A stretch of 64,000 nt of DNA, from positions 94,195,247-94,259,246 of the forward strand of contig CM043954.1 in NCBI GenBank assembly GCA_014529385.2, given 5' to 3'. Shown in pieces: positions 55,177-64,000 of the stretch. Below the pieces are notes generated by a model that worked only from the letters and a program-made list of their open reading frames with translations, was not told where the DNA came from and did not search any database. Position numbers and translations under genes: made by a program. The stretch comes from Adiantum capillus-veneris (lineage: Eukaryota; Streptophyta; Polypodiopsida; Polypodiales; Pteridaceae). Position 1 is the first letter of the stretch. Every line of letters begins with the position of its first letter.

Positions 55177-55979
55177 GGCGACACAGTGCAGTGTAAGGAA
55201 TAGCAAGAAAAATACATGATGTACCGCAACTAGTAAATACCAATAAACAATCCCATTGATACCGGTAATTAGCCTTGCTAATATTGTGTGCTCCAATCAC
55301 CGCTGAGGATGTAATCTTGCTCCGGCTTTCAAGAAAACAATTCAATAGTGTGGGTGTGTTTGCCTTGAGCACCCGTATTGCACTTGGTTTGTGTATTTTG
55401 GATAACTTGCCGATGACTTGAATGAAGGTACGAAATAAGAAAATGCAGGATACGCAGCAGAAAATAGCACCTTGCCTTTGTACTTCCTGGCCTTGCCCTT
55501 GTTTGGCTCTGTCGGTTTGCCTAGCTTCACCCAAAGCTTCACAAGAGGAAGGGAGGTACCCCATTGTGGGTAACGTCCCTTAGTTGGTGAAAAAACTTGT
55601 GGCCACTAACCCCCAATGGGTTGGGCGTCCATCGGGTGTGAAAAAAGAGCTCCTCACAGACTATGGCGGCCCGATGACAATGCGAGGGGGGAGCATTTGC
55701 TCACCCCGCCTTGTATGGTGGTCGAGGGTGCATGTGACAAGCACATGAAATGGTCAGCGGGGTCGCGTGATTTCCTCAAGCCCGAGAGGGCACAATTCGG
55801 TGCAGGTCGCTTGTCGACCCCTTCCCCTCACAAGTGGTGTTGCCCATGCCATCAGCTTCGTTGTCCTCCTCACAGGGGGTGATCTCCACAGCCTCAATGA
55901 CCCCAACATGCAAAAGCATGCAAGAAGTTGTGTGGCTCTCCGACACCACGGCTGTGCCTTCCCAAAATTAGAAACCTTG
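55177..55979 (-). other. E6 leader, no gene seen
   Basis: About 800 bp between PBS and gag, GC-richer than its surroundings. Frames on both strands are short and unsupported. Confidence 0.65.
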
Positions 55980-55991
55980 CTCTTGATACCA
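55980..55991 (-). other. E6 primer-binding site
   Basis: On the minus strand TGGTATCAAGAGC lies next to the 5' LTR. It matches the Met-tRNA site with one inserted A. Confidence 0.85.
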
Positions 55992-55992
55992 A

Positions 55993-56146
55993 TGTTAGAC
56001 AAGGGGAACTAGAACCTAGGAGTCCACCTCCCAACCACCCACTATATAGCATGGCTCCTAGCCCTTTGCCCTAGTTGGGACTCCCTTTCCACACTGCCTA
56101 GCCCGGCCTTGCCCTTGTCTAGTCCGGCCTTGCCCTTGTCCTGACA
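55993..56146 (-). repeat. E6 5' LTR
   Basis: 154 bp, pairing with 34614-34767. It is followed on the right by the TSD ctaaa and E4 RT. Confidence 0.94.
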
Positions 56147-56151
56147 CTAAA

Positions 56152-58346
56152 TATTTTCTCCATCAAACGATTGAATGTGGCAGGTGAATTGGTCAAGTCA
56201 AAAGGCATGACTAGATATTCATAAAGACCAAACGTTGTACGAAACGCAATTTTTAGGATATCTTCCTCCACTATGGTTATTTGATGATAGCCACTTTTAA
56301 GGTCAATCCTACTGAAGTATGTAGATCCTTGTAGCTTATCAAACAGATTTTCTACCTGAGGGATGGGAAATTTTTATTTGATAGTGATATGGTTTAGTGC
56401 GCGATAGTCCACACACATGTGCTATGTACTATCTTTCTTTTGCACTAAAAGGAAGAACAAAAGGGAGAGGAGCTAAGCCTCACCATCCCTTTGTCTAACA
56501 ATTCTCGTACTTGCCTCATAATCTCCTCACCATCCCTTTGTCTAACAATTCTCATACTTGCCTCATAATCTCCTCTTGTTGAGCTTGGGAAACTCAATAA
56601 GGAGGCTTGTTAGGTGGTGAGCTTCCTAGTAGGAGCTCAATTCGATGGTCATCATCCCCTCGTTTTGGAGGTAAGTCCATAGGGATATCATCGATGAACA
56701 CATATTGGAATCTTTTTAGAAAGTTAGACAAGTCTAACTCTTCTTGATTCCTACCACTTTCACTTGATAAACCTTTAGCATCATTAGTGCACAAAAATCA
56801 TGTACGGAGAAATCAAAATTTTCATTGACTTATCAAAAGCTGGTGGATTTACATGTGGTATAGTACGACCAGAGTCATTAGCATCTATATACATGTTCTT
56901 TCCCCTGTAGGTGAAGTAGATTCTCCTTTCAAGGAACTTCATGTTGGTAGCCATGTGATCAAACCATGGTTCCCCTAGGATAGCATCCTCATGTTGGAGA
57001 GGAGAGATGAAAAATTCTTCTTTGTCAACAAATCTTTGGGCATGAAGCCTCAACTTCCCAATCAAGGGAGTAACGGATTCTTGTTGTCCCTTGAAAGCTA
57101 TGTCAGTTGTTACAATATCTCCCATCTCAAAGCTTGAATGCCCAACTTGGTGGCCAATTCCGTTGATATGAATTTGTGAGAAGAGCCAGGGTCAAACAAG
57201 ATGAATGCATCATGCTCCCTTACCTTTTCCCAAGCATAGGAGAGAGATGATCCTTTGCAATGAGCATCCCCTTTTGGGGCTTCGATGTTGGAAGCTGTAG
57301 GAGTCTCATTGCGAGCATTTTTCTTAGGGCAAGAACGATAGCCATGTCCTTGCTCCCCACACTTAAACCACTTATGGTCCTTGTGAAAAGCTTCAAGCTC
57401 CTCGTGACAGAGTTTGTTTTTACCTTTCTAAACTCCCTTCTCCTTGGACCTATTGTTGTTGTTGTTGTTGTTGTTGGAATGGCCTTGGGAAGAATTTTGG
57501 GCATTCATTTTTCCCTTTGCATCACTTTTGTCTTTATTTTCCATTGGCTTGACATTCCGTCTAGCCCCTTATGGGAAATTGATGTGAAAAGCAACCATGG
57601 TATGGTGGATTACTTCGTTGATAAAACTAGGCCGTTGAGAGTTGACATACTCGGCCATCTCTTCAGGTAATCCCGCACAAAATTGTTGCTTTTGCTCGGT
57701 GAAGTCTATCTTTTGAAAGACAATAGCCTTGAGATGTAGATTCCAAAACTTGTCCACATATTTGTGGATAGACTCATGAGAGAGAAGCCTCAAAATCCTC
57801 CATTTGGTGAGAACTTTGTCCTTTGCAGCGCTTGTAAGGAATTGCTTCATGATGGAAACTCGTAGAGTTTCCATGTCTTTGGGGCTTCACCTGTTTCCAT
57901 GAAGGCTAGCCCACCCTTGACAAGCCTGCATAGCTACATGGCATAGCTTGGAGGACTCTATGAAGCCATCGTCTCCAAAGGCCGCATCAAATTGTTGGAT
58001 GAAGGCCAATACTTTGTCGGTGGCACCAAAGGTGCCATCATAAGTGAGAAAACAGATACTCTTTCCTCCCTCTTTGAACTTCTTTAGCTTTTGTGACATT
58101 CCGCATGCAGGGTAAGATTTGCGATGTCCTCCCCTCTTGTATTCTCTAGGAGAATAGCCATAGATTTCATCGGTAGAGGAGGAAGGTGAAGAAGAAGGAG
58201 AAAAGGGTGCCTCTTTCTTGCCCTTTTCTTCCTTTGTTTCCTCTCTTCCCTTTTGGAGTGACGAGGAGAAGGACTATGGTTTAACCATTTCCTCTTGGGA
58301 GGAGTTGGCAATCATTTAGTCCACCTTCTTGTGGAGCCACATCTTC
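56152..58346 (-). pseudogene. E4 gag C-terminus, protease and RT N-terminus (broken)
   Basis: Minus strand, between E9 and E6. The Gag basic region lies near 58310-58190, KLKKFKEGGKS near 58085, and METLRVSIMKQFL to GLPEEMAEYVNSQRPSF at 57874-57630. The knuckle near 57375-57330 reads WFKCGEQGHGYRSC, so its first Cys is Trp. The protease has FDPGSSHKFIS (near 57195) and AILGEPWFDH (near 56980), with a two-base loss near 57130. RT begins RIELLLGSSPPNKPPY (near 56640). It then meets a 47-bp tandem duplication at 56479-56572 and several stops up to the E6 junction at LMEN (56152). Alignable throughout to E1. Confidence 0.9.
56479..56572. repeat. 47-bp tandem duplication in E4 RT
   Basis: The segment ctcaccatccctttgtctaa and the following 27 bases occur at 56479 and 56526 with one difference. 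It is absent from E1, and 47 bp also breaks the RT frame. Confidence 0.92.
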
Positions 58347-58351
58347 GGAGG

Positions 58352-58578
58352 TGTTGGAATTAGGGTTGCATAGAAACACACACAACTTGGAGAAGACGAA
58401 GGAAGCTCAAGGCACACAATAGAGAGTATATTACTTAGTGTGCAATGGAAAGATAGATAGCCCTAGAGTGATGGGCGTATATACAATGCACGGGGGAAAA
58501 AACCTCCTAAAGAGGGAAAAAATGCCCCGGCGGTCCTAGTGTGTTCACACACATCACTACCACATGTATATGGTAACA
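58352..58578 (-). repeat. E9 3' LTR
   Basis: 227 bp. It differs from the right copy at aac/agc near 58385 and ccgg/ccag near 58532. Confidence 0.97.
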
Positions 58579-58595
58579 AATCCCCCCTGGAGTGA
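58579..58595 (-). other. E9 polypurine tract
   Basis: On the minus strand CCAGGGGGGATT abuts the 3' LTR. Confidence 0.88.
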
Positions 58596-58653
58596 TGCGG
58601 TGAACGAGAGCTGGCACATGAGTAAAGGGAAGTGCCATGCCCTGAGGACAGGA

Positions 58654-61600
58654 TCAGTCCACAAAGGGGAGTAAGCCCAAAGCTTTGCGGAAAGCTTCAA
58701 GCTTCTCACGAGACAATGCCTTTGTGAAAATATCTGCAAGGTTGTCCCGTGTTGGCACATAAGCCAAGCTGATCTCTCCTGCTGAGAGCCTCTCCCTGAC
58801 ATAGTGGTAATGCACCTCAATGTGCTTTGTGCGAGCATGAAAAACTGGGTTCCTCGCAACTGCCAATGCGCTCTGACTGTCAGTGTAGATAGTGTTGGCA
58901 GTGTCCTGTCCAACACCCAAGTCAGCCATAAGGCGTCTGAGCCATACACACTCAACCGTAGCTGTGAAGACTGCCCTGTACTCAGCCTCACAACTCGAAG
59001 TGGCCACAGTAGGTTGCTTCTTGCTCAACCATGATATACATGAACTGCCAAGCATGAAACAAAAACCACTTGTGGACACTCGCGTGTCAAAACAACCAGC
59101 CCAATCTGAGTCCGAAAAAGCATGTAAGTCTGGCGGCAATGATCCCCCCTTGGGATAAAACAAGCCAAGATGTAAAGTGCCACTAAGGTAGCGGAAAATC
59201 CTCTTGACAGCCTGCCAATGCTTAGACCCTGGGCTATGCATAAATCTGCTGACCTGCGAGACTGCAAACTGAATATCTGGCCTCGTGTTGCATACATAAA
59301 TGAGGCAGCCAACAGCAGTTTGGTAAAGAGTGACATCAGCAGGATCGCCAGCATCATGTAGACTCAACTTCAAACCTGTTTCCATGGGAGTGGCAATAGG
59401 TTTGCAATCCTCAAGTCCAAACTTACATAGCAATGTCTCTATGTAACTTTTCTGACACAAGGCAATACCACCATCACACTGCTTAAACTGTATACCCAAG
59501 TAATGATGCAACAGCCCCAAATCTTTCATCTTGAAAGTAGCATTCAAATCAGCCTTAAATTCAGCAATATGTCTCTCATTTGGTCCAGTGATCAGCAAAT
59601 CATCAACATAAAGAACCACAATGAGAAATACATCATCCTCACGCTTTACATACAATGTGCTTTCTGTTGGACTGTTACGAAAGCCTCGTTTAACCAAATG
59701 AGTGTCAGCTTTCTCATACCAAGCACGAGGAGATTGCTTCAACCCATACAAAGCCTTCTTACATTTGCACACTTTGTCCTCTTGTCCTTTTATGACAAAA
59801 CCGCGAAGCTGCGTTACATAAACTTCCTCAAATATGTCACCATTCAAGAAAGCAGTAACAATGTCTGATTGATGTACATCCCAACCAAAATGAGCTGCCA
59901 ATGCACATAGAAAACGCACAGTAGTCATACAACAAGTGGGAGCAAAAGTCTCTTCATAATCTATGCCTTTTTGTTGTGCATAACCCTTTGCAACAAGTCG
60001 AGCCTTATGGCGATCGATCTCACCATCCGGCTTGCGTTTCAACTTGTAAACCCACTTCGTACCAATGGCCTTTTTGCCAGGAGGCAAATCACATAAAGTC
60101 CATGTGTCATTCTCTATAAGTGCATCATATTCTGATTTCATGGCAGCAATCCAATTTTCTGAATTCTGTGCTTCATCAAAGGACAGAGGCTCCTCAACAT
60201 CATGTAAACTAGACACAGCCAAAGCATAACAATCTGATGCATAAGATGCATGGCGAGAGCCTGAACGAGTACGACTAGATAAAGGTGCATCCAATTTACT
60301 GTCACGCAAAGTGTGCACCAGCCATTTTGGCATACCTCTAGCCTGCTCATTTTCAGCCCTTTCCTCATCAAGTACATCATGTACATCTGCATCAGTAATA
60401 GGCTGTTCTAAAACATTTTCAGAAACCCCCATAGGCTGTACATTTGCCTCATTGGAACTTACATTCGTATTTCCACCACTGAAAAGAGGCAACAAAGTGT
60501 CATAAATGTCCTGTGAGCTTACATTACTGTCTCTAGTACATGACAGCAAGGGTTGAACAGAATCTTCCACAAACACTACATCCCGTGAAACCAGAATACG
60601 TTTTGTTTGCGGATGATACAACCTGTAACCTTTGCTTTCAGCACTATAACCAACAAAAATACATTTGACAGCCTTATCATCCAATTTTCTGCGCTGCACT
60701 TGTGGCACCAAAGCATATGCCAAACAGCCAAAAACACGCATGTGCTCAATAGAAGGTTTTTTATCATGCCATGCTTCATATGGAGTAATAGACTGCAAAG
60801 CTTTCGTAGGACACATGTTAAGTACATAAGTGGCACACATGATGGCCTCAAGCCAAAAAGAATGCGGCAAAGCTTGACTTTTGACCATACATCGTGCCAT
60901 TTCCGTTAGTGACCTGTTTTTCCTCTCAGCAACACCATTTTGCTGAGGTGTATAAGGCACTGTACATTGGTGTTTTATCCCACGACTAGCCAGAAATGCA
61001 TTAAATTCATGAGACATATACTGCCCCCCTCGATCGGAACGGAGGGTGCCCATAGTACATTTTGAGACATTTTCAGCCATAGCCAAAAATTGTTTGAAGC
61101 ACATAAAAACTTCGGACTTTGCTTTAAGCGGAAATACCCATGCATGCCTGGAGTAATCATCAATGAAAGTCACGAAGTACAGGTAATTGCCCAAGGACGG
61201 AGTTTGCATGGACCCACAAACATCACTATGCACAAGCTGCAACCTGCATGTGGCCCTAACTGAACCATCCTTTGGAAACTTAGAACGCTGCATTTTACCC
61301 AGAATACAGCCTTCACAAACATGTTTGATAGGTGCTTCAAGAGGCGGCAAAGAAGCAACCATATCAGATTTCTGCAAACGCAGCAAACTGGCAAAATTCA
61401 GATGACCAAAACGTGGATGCCAAAGTTTTGCATCTGAAATAGCCCTTGAATCTGCAACAGCATTTGCAAAATTTTGTCCACACTTGTCATACAAAGTGAG
61501 CTTATACAGCCCACGGCACAAAAGCCCAGATGCAACAATTTCATCACCAAAACTGAGATCATGAATTGTACATCTGTCATCCACAAATTTGACTACAAGT

Positions 61601-62940
61601 CCAAGTCTAGCAAGTGCGGATACAGACAATAGATTCTTCTTGATCCCAGGTACATAAAGTGCATCAACAAGTGTGAAGGAACTGCCATTAGCAGCAGTGA
61701 GCATAATCTTTCCAACTCCCTGAACTGGATAAGAGGCGTTGTTGGCACAAGTGACTGAATTCCCATGAGGGACAGACTCGAGAGAGGTAAACAATTCACG
61801 ATGTGAGGTAATGTGCTTTGTAGCACCACTGTCGAAATACCACACATGTGAATCTGCAGCAACTGACAAGCATGCATCATGGACAGCAGGATTGTAAGTG
61901 CACTCTGCGCTAAAAGCCCATTCTGCATCAACATCAGCATCACAATCTCCTTTCACAGAAGACTCAACAATGGCTGCATTTGTAGTGGAACCAGCATTTG
62001 CAGTGGAACCACCCTCTTTCTTCTTAGCCTCTTTGGCCTTCAACTTAGGACACGACTTGATCAAGTGATCATTGGCTTTACAATAATGGCAACGCATCTT
62101 CTTTTTGCCCTTATCACCAGAATTTCCAGACGAAGTGCTGCCAGCAGAAGCATTAGGAACAGAATTTTTGCCACTCGCAGCAGAACCATAAGAAGTGGCT
62201 GCATTACTGTTACCACCCTTTCTTTGAGAAGCAATAAAAGCCTGTTCAACTGCACGCTGCCTAGTCCTGTTTTTTCGAGAAAGTGACTCTTGCAACAGCA
62301 ATGTGCATAATGCATCAAACTTGACAACTTCAGGATTTCCTTGGGTCATCAGTCTCCAAGTACTAGCAAAAGTCTGGTAGGAATCTGGTAAGGCATCAAG
62401 AACAGTCTGCACAAGGGAACTGTCAGAAATGACTTCACCTGCAGAAATGAGTTGCTCATTGATATCCTTGACACTAGCAAGGAAAGTGTCCATATCATCT
62501 TCCTCATGCATAATCTTCGACTCTAGCTCTTTACGCAGCAAAGCAATTTTAGCCTCATTGCGGCTTGCATAAAGACCTGCTAGAATATCCCAAGCCTGTT
62601 TTGCAGATTTTGCTGAACGGATGTGAGGAATAATGGTGCGCTTCACAGACAACGCAATCAATGCATGAGCCTGCGCATCCTTAACATCCCAACGAGCTTG
62701 TTCTGCTGTAGGCAAAACAACTCTAACAGCTGCAATCCTTGCAGCAAGATCTGCAACATCCTCAATATCGCCTACATCTTCAGAACCAGGACGTACATCA
62801 ATGCCCTGCACAATGTTCCAGACACCTTTTGACACAAGAACGTGTTGCATCATATAAGCCCACATAGGGTAGTTGTCCCCATCCAACCTGTCCTCAGCAG
62901 CAAACATCTTGAACACATCTGTGTTGTTGTTGTCAGCCAT
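58654..62940 (-). CDS. E9 Gag-Pol polyprotein (copia), intact
   Basis: ATG 62940 (MADNNNTDVFKM) to the stop at 58654, 1428 residues, no stop or frameshift. An upstream TTG-initiated extension is unlikely. Domains by residue: Gag (1-260; LDGDNYPMWAYMM, AKQAWDILAGLY, DALPDSYQTF), CCHC knuckle (about 280, CHYCKANDHLIKSC), protease (about 370, WYFDSGATKHIT), H..H/C..C (about 507, LWHPRFGHLN and CEGCILGK), integrase core (about 590-670, FIDDYSRHAW, LRSDRGGQY, GVAERKNR), RT (about 950-1180, TFAPTCCMTTVR, SDIVTAFLNGD, YVDDLLITG near 1113) and RNase H (about 1280-1425, DSDWAGC, CEAEYRAV, TDSQSALAVARN, TKHIEVHYHYVRE). All catalytic residues I can check are present. Cleaved in the particle, it would supply every enzyme for copy-and-paste movement. 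Confidence 0.96.
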   Translation of the reverse strand: MADNNNTDVFKMFAAEDRLDGDNYPMWAYMMQHVLVSKGVWNIVQGIDVRPGSEDVGDIEDVADLAARIAAVRVVLPTAEQARWDVKDAQAHALIALSVKRTIIPHIRSAKSAKQAWDILAGLYASRNEAKIALLRKELESKIMHEEDDMDTFLASVKDINEQLISAGEVISDSSLVQTVLDALPDSYQTFASTWRLMTQGNPEVVKFDALCTLLLQESLSRKNRTRQRAVEQAFIASQRKGGNSNAATSYGSAASGKNSVPNASAGSTSSGNSGDKGKKKMRCHYCKANDHLIKSCPKLKAKEAKKKEGGSTANAGSTTNAAIVESSVKGDCDADVDAEWAFSAECTYNPAVHDACLSVAADSHVWYFDSGATKHITSHRELFTSLESVPHGNSVTCANNASYPVQGVGKIMLTAANGSSFTLVDALYVPGIKKNLLSVSALARLGLVVKFVDDRCTIHDLSFGDEIVASGLLCRGLYKLTLYDKCGQNFANAVADSRAISDAKLWHPRFGHLNFASLLRLQKSDMVASLPPLEAPIKHVCEGCILGKMQRSKFPKDGSVRATCRLQLVHSDVCGSMQTPSLGNYLYFVTFIDDYSRHAWVFPLKAKSEVFMCFKQFLAMAENVSKCTMGTLRSDRGGQYMSHEFNAFLASRGIKHQCTVPYTPQQNGVAERKNRSLTEMARCMVKSQALPHSFWLEAIMCATYVLNMCPTKALQSITPYEAWHDKKPSIEHMRVFGCLAYALVPQVQRRKLDDKAVKCIFVGYSAESKGYRLYHPQTKRILVSRDVVFVEDSVQPLLSCTRDSNVSSQDIYDTLLPLFSGGNTNVSSNEANVQPMGVSENVLEQPITDADVHDVLDEERAENEQARGMPKWLVHTLRDSKLDAPLSSRTRSGSRHASYASDCYALAVSSLHDVEEPLSFDEAQNSENWIAAMKSEYDALIENDTWTLCDLPPGKKAIGTKWVYKLKRKPDGEIDRHKARLVAKGYAQQKGIDYEETFAPTCCMTTVRFLCALAAHFGWDVHQSDIVTAFLNGDIFEEVYVTQLRGFVIKGQEDKVCKCKKALYGLKQSPRAWYEKADTHLVKRGFRNSPTESTLYVKREDDVFLIVVLYVDDLLITGPNERHIAEFKADLNATFKMKDLGLLHHYLGIQFKQCDGGIALCQKSYIETLLCKFGLEDCKPIATPMETGLKLSLHDAGDPADVTLYQTAVGCLIYVCNTRPDIQFAVSQVSRFMHSPGSKHWQAVKRIFRYLSGTLHLGLFYPKGGSLPPDLHAFSDSDWAGCFDTRVSTSGFCFMLGSSCISWLSKKQPTVATSSCEAEYRAVFTATVECVWLRRLMADLGVGQDTANTIYTDSQSALAVARNPVFHARTKHIEVHYHYVRERLSAGEISLAYVPTRDNLADIFTKALSREKLEAFRKALGLLPFVD

Positions 62941-63289
62941 GGTAAATGCTGCAACTGATGTGAAAACTGCCCGAAAATAGGAGAAATGGAGCGGGAACAA
63001 CTTGTGCTATATAGCACAAACCGTAGAAGACTATAAGGCACCTATTATGCAGAAAACGGCATTGACAAAAAATCTGCACAAAATGACGAAATAACCTGTG
63101 CAGTACTGCCCGTAGTGGAAACGGAGGCCGAAATGAGACCAAATCAAAATTCTGAGCAGACTGAGCTCCTCGAGCTATCCCAAAATATTTGTCGACCTGT
63201 GAACGCTTGCCAAAGCTCACTGAAATCGGAGAAAGTGAGCAGGCGTGTGCTGGAGTAGCTGGCGACTAAGCCCAGGAGGACGTGACCTG

Positions 63290-63301
63290 CTCTGATACCA
63301 A
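63290..63301 (-). other. E9 primer-binding site
   Basis: On the minus strand TGGTATCAGAGC lies two bases from the 5' LTR. It is a perfect Met-tRNA-type site. The leader 62941-63289 shows no other feature. Confidence 0.94.
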
Positions 63302-63302
63302 T

Positions 63303-63529
63303 TGTTGGAATTAGGGTTGCATAGAAACACACACAGCTTGGAGAAGACGAAGGAAGCTCAAGGCACACAATAGAGAGTATATTACTTAGTGTGCAATGGA
63401 AAGATAGATAGCCCTAGAGTGATGGGCGTATATACAATGCACGGGGGAAAAAACCTCCTAAAGAGGGAAAAAATGCCCCAGCGGTCCTAGTGTGTTCACA
63501 CACATCACTACCACATGTATATGGTAACA
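63303..63529 (-). repeat. E9 5' LTR
   Basis: 227 bp, pairing with 58352-58578. A minus-strand TATA-like element lies in the gtatatacaat stretch near 63428. Confidence 0.97.
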
Positions 63530-63537
63530 GGAGGAAC

Positions 63538-63840
63538 TTAGGGATCCATTACTTTCTTGATCTTTTGATTCCTCCTCTCGTATGGGAGAGAGTCTTCTTT
63601 TGGGGGTCTCATCAAGAGGCCTCCTAAGCTCTCTCTCCTCTTAGAGAGGAAAGCAAATCCCATAAGCACGAATTTGTTGACTAACTTTGAAACTTCGACT
63701 TGCAAAGCGGGGTTGTCCATAGCTTGTTGCAACCTAGTAACAAGATAATTAACAAACATGGAGGCATCATCAATAGCACCTTCATGTGAAAAATCAAAGT
63801 TATCAACGTTCATTCTACTCTCTTGGTTATTTCCATCCAT
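63538..63840 (-). pseudogene. E4 gag N-terminus (frameshifted)
   Basis: Minus strand. ATG 63840 (MDGNNQESRMNVDNFDF) aligns with E1 gag at 7987. After VSKLVNKF the register changes relative to E1 (VLMGFAFLSKRRE against ISLFLQEERE), so a frameshift lies near 63665. The frame then ends at a stop beside the E9 junction. The product would be Gag of the E1/E4 family. Confidence 0.85.
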
Positions 63841-64000
63841 GTTAATTAAACTTATGTGTGTACTTAGTGTATGCTTTGCCAATTCAAAGCCTTAGTTGCT
63901 ACTCCTCTTAGCCTTTGAAAATAGGCACTTAAGTATCTACACCCACGGATCGAATTAATTATAGAGAGTAGTGGAGTGGATCTAACATAGCGAAGTTATC
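63841..64000 (-). other. E4 leader, running off the window
   Basis: It aligns with E1 7830-7986 (for example ctaagaggagtagcaa reversed, and the ccacggatcg..taattatag stretch). It is untranslated leader, and the PBS lies beyond the edge. Confidence 0.8.

Larger units (their letters stand above)
34614..56146 (-). mobile_element. E6: Ty3/gypsy chromovirus with very short LTRs, inside E4, split by E7
   Basis: 154-bp LTRs (34614-34767 and 55993-56146) are flanked by the perfect TSD ctaaa (34609-34613 and 56147-56151). On the minus strand the order is PBS, gag, knuckle, protease, RT, RNase H, [E7], integrase, chromodomain, PPT, 3' LTR. Without E7 it is about 5.9 kb, normal for a chromovirus. It is a different family from E1/E4. 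The LTRs differ at roughly 11 of 154 positions by eye, so it is older than E9. The coding part has many stops. Confidence 0.93.
58352..63529 (-). mobile_element. E9: intact Ty1/copia element, young, inside E4
   Basis: 227-bp LTRs (58352-58578 and 63303-63529) differ at two positions and are flanked by the perfect TSD ggagg (58347-58351 and 63530-63534). On the minus strand: PBS, an uninterrupted gag-pol frame, PPT, LTR; 5,178 bp. It interrupts E4 gag, and removing it rejoins E4 to match E1 near 8285. With intact motifs, PBS, PPT and near-identical LTRs, it is the only element here that could still move. Whether it is expressed cannot be told from sequence. Confidence 0.97.
23310..64000 (-). 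mobile_element. E4: Ty3/gypsy chromovirus, same family as E1, split by E5, E6 and E9; runs off the right edge
   Basis: On the minus strand the order is gag N-terminus (63840-63538), gag C-terminus/protease/RT start (58346-56152), RT/RNase H (34608-33907), integrase and chromodomain (26702-25100), PPT and 3' LTR (24744-23310). E9, E6 and E5 sit in the three gaps, each with its own TSD. The pieces rejoin in the order and register of E1. About 6.8 kb of E4 itself is in the window. By comparison with E1 the PBS and 5' LTR should begin about 255 bp beyond position 64000. The C-terminal chromodomain makes it a chromovirus. Stops and frameshifts throughout show it is inactive. Confidence 0.9.

Noticed and set aside
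55616..56012. Overlapping frames on both strands in the E6 leader
   Set aside because: They lie between PBS and gag of a decayed element and show no domain or codon pattern.

Overview
The window is nuclear DNA from a land plant with a repeat-rich genome. Evidence: plant-type Ty3/gypsy (chromovirus and Athila/Tat-like) and Ty1/copia elements, GT..AG introns, many (CT)n/(GA)n microsatellites, and stops that look like decay of methylated cytosines. A large-genome plant such as a fern would fit, but the sequence does not fix the taxon. There is no rRNA, tRNA, CRISPR or bacterial operon. Almost everything from 6.1 kb to the right end is retrotransposon inserted into retrotransposon. I resolved the layers from LTR pairs, primer-binding sites (PBS), polypurine tracts (PPT) and target-site duplications (TSD). 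The labels E1-E9 are mine.

Left part. 1-6095 holds a 248-bp tandem repeat, CT tracts, a decayed multi-exon gene of unknown function (about 1690-5205) and a 29-bp tandem repeat. E1 (+ strand chromovirus) starts at 6096 with a 1477-bp LTR. Its gag is split by E2 (8761-19990), an LTR element with no recognisable pol. E2 is itself split by E3 (12245-17787, - strand copia, TSD cgggc). E1 pol resumes at 19991 and stops abruptly in integrase at about 22949.

Right part. E4 (- strand, same family as E1) runs from its 3' LTR at 23310 beyond the right edge. It is interrupted three times: by E5 (26707-33902, an 18-bp terminal-inverted-repeat element carrying two unrecognised genes), by E6 (34614-56146, - strand chromovirus, TSD ctaaa) and by E9 (58352-63529, - strand copia, TSD ggagg). 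E6 is interrupted by E7 (36359-52031, solo-LTR-like). E7 is interrupted by E8 (36534-50111, + strand Athila/Tat-like, TSD cacaa). This gives the nesting E4 > E6 > E7 > E8, four levels deep.

Functional state. E9 is the only element with an uninterrupted gag-pol, and its two LTRs differ at 2 of 227 positions, so it is young and possibly competent. E8 is structurally complete, but about seven in-frame stops and one frameshift break its genes. It carries a second aspartic-protease-like domain after integrase and two further unassigned reading frames before its 3' LTR. The other elements are decayed. The items most worth a second look are the E8 architecture, the E5 element with its spliced unknown gene, and a pair of perfect hairpins sharing one loop at 50.6-50.75 kb.
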